From: CBFGRU01 sp965651255
Lineage (GTDB): Bacteria > Planctomycetota > Phycisphaerae > Phycisphaerales > SM1A02
Direction: 5' to 3'
Length of the DNA: 37,475 bases
Assembly: GCA_965651255.1 (NCBI GenBank)
Contig: CBFGRU010000002.1
Location: forward strand, 1 to 37,475
This document shows, piece after piece, positions 33,088-37,475 of this stretch (its first letter is position 1; the number at the start of each line of letters is the position of its first letter). The notes beneath the pieces are model-generated. The model was given only the letters and a program-made list of their open reading frames with translations. It was not told where the DNA came from and searched no databases. The position numbers were made by a program, and so were the translations under genes.

Positions 33088-35469
33088 TCAGCGCCCCTTC
33101 CGGCCTCGACGCCCCTTGCCGAATCCCTTCCTGTGTTTCTTTCCCTTCGTATCGCGTTGTCGTCCGCTGCGCTCAACACCCGCTTCGCGCGCCGTCTTCT
33201 TCTGCTCGATGAACGGGCTCATCGTCGCATCGGGCAGCTTCTCGATCAGGAGATCCATGTGTCGCGAAGCCAGATCAATGCGCGCGATCTGCACTTCCAC
33301 CAGATCGCCGATCCCGACCGAGGCACCGCTGCGGCCGGCGACCATTCGCCCCGTGCGGTCATTCACCTGCCAACGATCCTGTTTCTTCGCTGAGCCGGGA
33401 AGATCCTGCATTCGCACCAGACCCTCGACCAGATACTTGTTGATCGACACAAACACCCCTGCGCTCATGACGCCGGTGACCAGGCCTGTGAATACATCGC
33501 CCATGTGCTTTTCTGCAAGCATTTTCATCACCAGGAACTCGCGCAACTCTCGCTCGGCCTCGGCGGCTTCCTGTTCGGTATCCGAACAATGCTGTCCGAG
33601 CACGATCAATTCCCCTTCATCAAGCACCCGATCGTCAGCCATGATCATTTCACCGAGCTGCCGCCGCTTCTTGCCGCCGGGAACATGCCGCCCGTTCTCG
33701 GTGCGTTCAAGGTACGCCTGCATCGCGCGGTGCACGGTCAGGTCGGGATACCGGCGTATCGGGCTGGTAAAGTGCGCGTAGTGAAGTGATGCCAGTGCAT
33801 AGTGCCCGATCAGGGCGGGACTGTACGTGGCTTTGGCAAATGTCTTCAGGACAGCAAAGTGAATCGCGCGCGAGGCCGGCGTGTTTCGCGTCGCCTCCAG
33901 GAGTTCCTGCATCTCCTTGCGTGTCGGCTCATCCGGCACGCTCATTCCGACAGCCCGGGCGTACATGCGCAGTTCTTCCAGATCACCCATCGCTGGATCC
34001 GGGTGCACGCGCCGCAAGATCGGAACACCCAGATCATCGAACACCCGCGCGACCGCCTCGTTCGCCTCCACCATGAACATCTCGATGAGCTTGTGGGTGT
34101 AGGCATCATCCTCCGGAACGGCATCAATGACATGCCCTTCCTCATCGTAGATGATCTCGACTTCCGGAAGGTCCAGCGTCACCATGCCATCGCGGAATCG
34201 TCGGCGCTGGAGAATGCGGGCCAGTTGGTTGCACCGGCGAAGAGTGTCTACGAGTTGATCGGTGTAAGGCGTCTCGGTGCGCGCGTGCTTGTGCGCTTCC
34301 TTGTGATCGCCATCAATCAGCGCCTGGGCTTCCAGGTACGTCAGGCGCTTGTCCGATCGAATCACCGCGTTGCACAAGCGCTGCGAAAGCACGGTGCCGT
34401 GTTCGTTGAACGTAATGAACACACTCTTCGTGAACCGCGGAACGCCTTCCTGCAGCGAGCATACGCCGTTCGACAGCACTTCGGGAAGCATCGGAATCAC
34501 GAGACGAGGCAGGTACACGCTGTTCCCACGCTCGCGGGCCTCGATATCCAGTTCGCTGCCGCCCTTCACAAAAGTGGCGACATCTGCGATGTGCACTCCC
34601 AGCGTCCACTCATCCAACTTCGGATCGTGTGCGATCGTGATCGCATCGTCAAAGTCCTTCGCATCGGGCGGGTCAATCGTGATCGTAAAGACATCTGTCA
34701 GGTCTTCACGATCCGGCCATGGGCCTTTGGCATGTTCATCAAACGATCGTGCGGCGGACCGCGCTTCGTTGGTTGCGGCCTCCGGGAACTCCTGTCGCAG
34801 CCCATGTGCGGCAATGACGGCCTGCGTTTCGACATCCGGCCGGCCCGCTTCACCTAGCACGCGCGTGATCACGCCTTCCGACTGATAATCACCCTCCGGA
34901 TAATGCAACAACTCAATGACGACCTTGTCACCCTGCCGCGCGTTCTTCGTATGCGGATCGCGCACTAGGACCGGGTCATGCAGCGAGTTCCCGTCGGGCA
35001 GCACGAACCATTGCTTGCCGCGTTTCTCAAGCGACCCCACAAAGTGCGTCTGCCCGCGCTCTATCACTTCAACGACCCGGCCCACGCGCGAATCGCGTCC
35101 GCGTCCGCCCCGGCCACCCTGCACCAGCCGAATGCGCACCCGGTCACCCGAAATCGCATCGGCCAATCCGCCGGGAGGAATGAAGATGTCACCTTCGCGA
35201 ATCGGCTTTTCCGGCCGCAGGAAGCCGAAGCCCCGTGCATTGACTTTGAGCGTGCCTGTCAGTTCATCACCCGCCGATGGCAGGCGCACACGACCGGCTC
35301 CATCCAGATCAACATCGCCGGCCTCCTGCAGCATCCGCACTGCATCATCAAACAGCGGCCGCTGGTCGGGCTCGATGCGCATTTCCTTTGCCAGCTCACG
35401 GACTTCGACCGGGCGGTATCGTTCATGGGCCAGATGTTGAAGAATGCGCTTCGTATAGCGAATTGGCAT
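33088..35469 (-). CDS. rnr: Ribonuclease R (3'-5' exoribonuclease)
   Basis: RNase R degrades structured RNA processively in the 3'-5' direction. The 793-residue length is normal. Order: N-terminal winged helix (about 1-60), cold-shock domains with NARGFGFLRPE at 77-87, RNB catalytic domain with TIDPPDAKDFDDA (Asp266 to Asp275 as metal ligands), FTSPIRRYPDL near residue 565, S1 domain with FTGLVTGVMSAGVFVSI at about 685, and a Lys/Arg/Gly-rich tail. The start is the ATG at 35469; no strong ribosome-binding site precedes it. It is first in an operon with the membrane thioredoxin. The long gap upstream (35470-35705) must hold its promoter. Confidence 0.96.
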   Translation of the reverse strand: MPIRYTKRILQHLAHERYRPVEVRELAKEMRIEPDQRPLFDDAVRMLQEAGDVDLDGAGRVRLPSAGDELTGTLKVNARGFGFLRPEKPIREGDIFIPPGGLADAISGDRVRIRLVQGGRGGRGRDSRVGRVVEVIERGQTHFVGSLEKRGKQWFVLPDGNSLHDPVLVRDPHTKNARQGDKVVIELLHYPEGDYQSEGVITRVLGEAGRPDVETQAVIAAHGLRQEFPEAATNEARSAARSFDEHAKGPWPDREDLTDVFTITIDPPDAKDFDDAITIAHDPKLDEWTLGVHIADVATFVKGGSELDIEARERGNSVYLPRLVIPMLPEVLSNGVCSLQEGVPRFTKSVFITFNEHGTVLSQRLCNAVIRSDKRLTYLEAQALIDGDHKEAHKHARTETPYTDQLVDTLRRCNQLARILQRRRFRDGMVTLDLPEVEIIYDEEGHVIDAVPEDDAYTHKLIEMFMVEANEAVARVFDDLGVPILRRVHPDPAMGDLEELRMYARAVGMSVPDEPTRKEMQELLEATRNTPASRAIHFAVLKTFAKATYSPALIGHYALASLHYAHFTSPIRRYPDLTVHRAMQAYLERTENGRHVPGGKKRRQLGEMIMADDRVLDEGELIVLGQHCSDTEQEAAEAERELREFLVMKMLAEKHMGDVFTGLVTGVMSAGVFVSINKYLVEGLVRMQDLPGSAKKQDRWQVNDRTGRMVAGRSGASVGIGDLVEVQIARIDLASRHMDLLIEKLPDATMSPFIEQKKTAREAGVERSGRQRDTKGKKHRKGFGKGRRGRKGR

Positions 35470-35705
35470 GTGGGGTGGTCAATCCAATCGACAGGAATCA
35501 TCAAGAAACACTCACAACGTGGAGTACGGTAAGGCAGGGTGGATAGGTCGTCCAATACCTTCTCGATCCAGTCTAGCGAAGCGTGATTCTGAATCATTCC
35601 GCCGCCCTTCTGCGAATAACCCCGAAGTGCGACGGGTCCATTCAGGCGAACACTCGCTGCGAATCAGCGTGCGCACACATCGACAAGACAACCGGAGATT
35701 TGATC
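35470..35705. other. Divergent intergenic region, RNase R / 35706 gene
   Basis: These 236 bases separate the two divergent starts. I see one small dyad, TGATTC-T-GAATCA at 35584-35596, and a GGAG at 35694-35697 that serves the plus-strand gene. I cannot identify a convincing -35/-10 pair for either gene, nor an RNA gene. Confidence 0.4.
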
Positions 35706-36149
35706 ATGACTTCATGCAAAGAGCATCAGCCACAACGAAACATCGCACCACGAGCGTTCACGCTTCTGGGGGTGCTCGTACTCGCTGGTGTAAGCATCCT
35801 CTCCATGACCGCAGGCAGCGCGCGAGAACGCGATCTCACTTTCGCGAATCGCCTGCTCCCCGCGTACGAGATCATTCGGTTCGGCGAACTGCCCAACGGT
35901 GTCGGTCGGCTCGATACCTCAACCGGTGCCATCTGGCGTTTTCATGGCGATCTGCGCAAATCCAACGTTCGCAGCCAGTGGGTCAAGGCCGGCGGCGTCG
36001 CGGGCGTCACCAATCGTCCCGCCGGCTCACTTCAGATACAGGAGGCCGCCGGCGCGATCTTCCTCGTCGATGTCTTGACCGGCGAATCGTGGATCCTGAA
36101 GGATCGCGGCACCGGCCTCGCATGGGATGAGGTAACGGTCCTGCGCTGA
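35706..36149 (+). CDS. Small membrane-anchored or exported hypothetical protein
   Basis: This 147-residue protein has an N-terminal hydrophobic segment at about 17-37 (AFTLLGVLVLAGVSILSM). GGAG lies 8 bases before the ATG at 35706. The rest is probably beta-rich, with two copies of a short strand-turn motif, LDTSTGAIWRF and VDVLTGESWIL, about 60 residues apart. Such D-x-x-T-G-x-x-W motifs occur in small bacterial hypothetical proteins with the LDTRTGKVW-type signature (family knowledge, unnamed). No function can be given. Confidence 0.75.
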   Translation: MTSCKEHQPQRNIAPRAFTLLGVLVLAGVSILSMTAGSARERDLTFANRLLPAYEIIRFGELPNGVGRLDTSTGAIWRFHGDLRKSNVRSQWVKAGGVAGVTNRPAGSLQIQEAAGAIFLVDVLTGESWILKDRGTGLAWDEVTVLR

Positions 36150-36196
36150 GCGTCGCCGTGGCCCCGCTTCAGCTACCCCGTGCGGAGGAATTCGGC

Positions 36197-36202
36197 TACG
36201 AT
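36197..36202 (+). promoter_or_regulatory. -10-like element TACGAT for a probably leaderless mRNA
   Basis: GGCTACGATTCC ends 7 bases before the ATG at 36210, so a transcript would start on or next to the A of that ATG. A GGAGGAA at 36184-36190 is 19 bases away, too far to act as a normal ribosome-binding site. No clear -35 is present. Confidence 0.4.
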
Positions 36203-36209
36203 TCCAGCC

Positions 36210-36530
36210 ATGGCCCTTGAGACCACGATTTACCAGCCCGGCAAGCGCGTTCGCGTGACCCAGCAGATTCCTCACCGTGATGAGGTGTGGACGAATACCA
36301 TCGAAGGCGTCATAACGCGGTTCCGGCAGGCCAAGACCGGGTCGTGGTACGCCCATTCCAAAGATGATCGACTCTGGCTCGACCGGTTGGAACTCCGCCT
36401 GGATGATGGTGAGATCGTCATTCTCAACCTCGACCAGTACTCCGTCATCGAGGATCGATCCGCCCCGGAATCTCCTGTGAATCCAAAAAACACCGCGGCG
36501 ATGAAACAATCCGCCGCGCCCGCGCACTGA
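36210..36530 (+). CDS. Small hypothetical soluble protein
   Basis: This 106-residue protein has no signal peptide or membrane segment. It is probably a small beta barrel: YQPGKRVRVTQQIP and VWTNTIEGVITRF, then WLDRLELRLDDGEIVILNLD, ending with a disordered Pro/Ala/Lys tail. The first strands with a basic KRVRV and an acidic last third resemble SH3/KOW-like nucleic-acid- or protein-binding folds, but I do not recognise a family. The ATG at 36210 is favoured by the TACGAT element; a GTG at 36180 is an unlikely earlier start. It stands 60 bases after the previous gene. Confidence 0.68.
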   Translation: MALETTIYQPGKRVRVTQQIPHRDEVWTNTIEGVITRFRQAKTGSWYAHSKDDRLWLDRLELRLDDGEIVILNLDQYSVIEDRSAPESPVNPKNTAAMKQSAAPAH

Positions 36531-36626
36531 GTCCTTCACTCGACCCAGGATCACATGACAGGGATCCATCCCCGCAAGTCTGCGGAGATGCAGAGATCAG
36601 GAATCCACAACAAGGAGTAGAAAACG

Positions 36627-37319
36627 ATGCGCACCAAACGCTGGACCCTTTTGACAGGTCTCGTGGTGGCGGCTGCCCTCGCACCCTTCGCCGCGGCTCA
36701 GGATGATGCAACCAAAGCCAAGAAGGGCCTGTTCGATGAGTTCCCCAAGGCGTGGTTCTTTCATACGCGACCCGAACAGATCGAACGCCACGAGAAACTC
36801 ATCGGTGAGAAGATGCCCGAGCTCAAACTCACCGACTGGAAGAACGTCAAAGAAGGTTTTGACGTCAAGAAGGACCTGGAAGGCAAAGTCGTCGTGATTG
36901 ACTTCTGGGCCACCTGGTGCGGACCCTGCATCGCCGCTGTTCCGAAGAACAACAAGCTCGTCGAAAAGTACAAGGATGAGGACTTCGTCTTCATCGGCAT
37001 CTGCGGCTCGGCCAACGGTCAGGACAAGATGGACGACACCGCCGAGAAGCACAAGATGGCCTATCCCCTCGCGAAGGATTCATCCCTCGAAACCGCGAAG
37101 AACTGGGAAGTCATGTGGTGGCCGACCTACGCCGTCGTGGATAAGCACGGCAAGCTTCGCGCCATCGGCCTGAAGCCCGACCATGTTGAAGCGGTCGTCA
37201 AGAAGCTTCTGAAGGAAGACGGCCCCGCGAAGAAGGTCGTCGAAGCCGACACCGCCGCTGAATCAACCACCGAAGCGACTGAAGAGCACGCCGAAACGGC
37301 CATCGTCACCAGCAACTGA
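36627..37319 (+). CDS. Exported TlpA/redoxin-family thioredoxin-like protein
   Basis: This 230-residue exported protein has a signal peptide at about 1-24 (LLTGLVVAAALAPFAAA). AAGGAG lies 10 bases before the ATG. The redoxin domain covers about residues 62-200: VVVIDFWATWCGPC with Cys98 and Cys101, then EDFVFIGICGSANG and a cis-proline in MWWPTYAVVD. It matches TlpA/ResA proteins that reduce disulfides outside the cytoplasm, for example in cytochrome c maturation; the substrate is not evident. A 30-residue acidic/Thr-rich tail ends it. It is the third thioredoxin-fold protein in the window. It is followed by a terminator. Confidence 0.9.
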   Translation: MRTKRWTLLTGLVVAAALAPFAAAQDDATKAKKGLFDEFPKAWFFHTRPEQIERHEKLIGEKMPELKLTDWKNVKEGFDVKKDLEGKVVVIDFWATWCGPCIAAVPKNNKLVEKYKDEDFVFIGICGSANGQDKMDDTAEKHKMAYPLAKDSSLETAKNWEVMWWPTYAVVDKHGKLRAIGLKPDHVEAVVKKLLKEDGPAKKVVEADTAAESTTEATEEHAETAIVTSN

Positions 37320-37331
37320 TCAACGATGGAA

Positions 37332-37345
37332 CCAACCGCGGTTGG
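37332..37345. repeat. Perfect 14-base palindrome
   Basis: CCAACCGCGGTTGG lies 12 bases after the redoxin stop and 4 bases before the terminator stem. It could be a protein site or part of the terminator fold. Confidence 0.5.
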
Positions 37346-37349
37346 ACCC

Positions 37350-37379
37350 CAGCGCCCCGGCCACATGGTCGGGGCGCTG
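37350..37379 (+). terminator. Rho-independent terminator after the redoxin gene
   Basis: CAGCGCCCCG (37350-37359) and CGGGGCGCTG (37370-37379) pair perfectly over 10 bases around a 10-base loop, followed by TTCATT. It is a strong stem with a short T-run. Confidence 0.8.
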
Positions 37380-37441
37380 TTCATTGGACGTGAAGACCAC
37401 CGACTCCAAGGCGGCGCAACTCACTCCCGGAAACTCTGCCG

Positions 37442-37475
37442 ATGCGCACGAAACTCTCTCGGGTGCCGCGCAAAC
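37442..37475 (+). CDS. Possible start of a further gene, cut by window end
   Basis: An ATG at 37442 opens a frame (MRTKLSRVPRK) to the window edge. A basic start could begin a signal peptide. No ribosome-binding site is obvious, and only 11 codons are visible. Confidence 0.2.
   Translation, partial: MRTKLSRVPRK

Noticed and set aside
36570..36600. CTGCGGAGATGCAGAG sequence resembling the GCAGAG repeat element
   Set aside because: It is short, lacks the paired inverted ends, and could be chance similarity; a genome search would be needed.

Overview
The window looks like a chromosomal segment of a moderately GC-rich member of the Planctomycetota, possibly class Phycisphaerae. This is inferred from gene content, not from a marker gene. 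The clues are two membrane proteins carrying a CxxC-GYDLR-type zinc ribbon, a DUF1570-like gluzincin, a BlaI/M56 repressor-protease pair without a penicillin-sensor domain, and many secreted repeat proteins (vWA/HEAT, Kelch-like, FG-GAP/UnbV, a GGNDxY-repeat protein). I see no rRNA, tRNA, transposase, integrase, phage gene or CRISPR array. Most genes are ordinary single-copy chromosomal functions, densely packed, often with start/stop overlaps of 4-11 bases.

Layout. 1-5242 (+): the 3' part of mutS, a thioredoxin-fold protein and two tandem secreted HEAT-like/vWA paralogues. 5266-8980 (-): an operon of two paralogous small membrane proteins, an MlaF-type ABC ATPase and an MlaD/MCE protein, with no MlaE permease in view. 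9014-10995 (+): murD overlapping a HAD phosphatase/mutase. 11077-13842 (-): a BlaI-type repressor with two abutting operator-like palindromes, an M56 membrane protease and a secreted Pro/Gly-rich coiled-coil protein. 13976-17730 (+): M29 aminopeptidase, Tag glycosylase, HNH nuclease and an unrecognised secreted protein behind a strong palindrome. 17755-20373 (-): Kelch-like protein, STAS protein, small lipoprotein and nuoB. 20368-21612 (+): a DUF1570-like protease head to head with the Kelch gene. 21613-24739 (-): a coiled-coil protein, a YihY-family membrane protein and an SGNH-like protein. 24873-25244 (+): a zinc-ribbon membrane protein.

From 25245 to 25461 lies a 21-bp-period repeat array. 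After it come the GGNDxY-repeat protein with an N-terminal PDZ-like domain and its upstream overlapping FG-GAP/UnbV partner (25462-29743, -). The 5' end of the PDZ gene lies inside a 110-bp element with inverted ends. 29804-32596 (+): an overlapping pseudouridine synthase/dihydrouridine synthase pair and a second zinc-ribbon membrane protein. 32621-35469 (-): RNase R followed by a membrane-anchored thioredoxin. 35706-37319 (+): two small hypothetical genes and a secreted TlpA-like thioredoxin with a clear terminator.

No single locus is plainly a new defence or mobile system. The best leads for something undescribed are the permease-less MCE operon with two DUF4190-like proteins, the 21-bp heptad array, the terminal-repeat element that supplies a signal peptide, the palindrome overlapping the promoter at 16536-16558, and the secreted PDZ-GGNDxY/FG-GAP pair.
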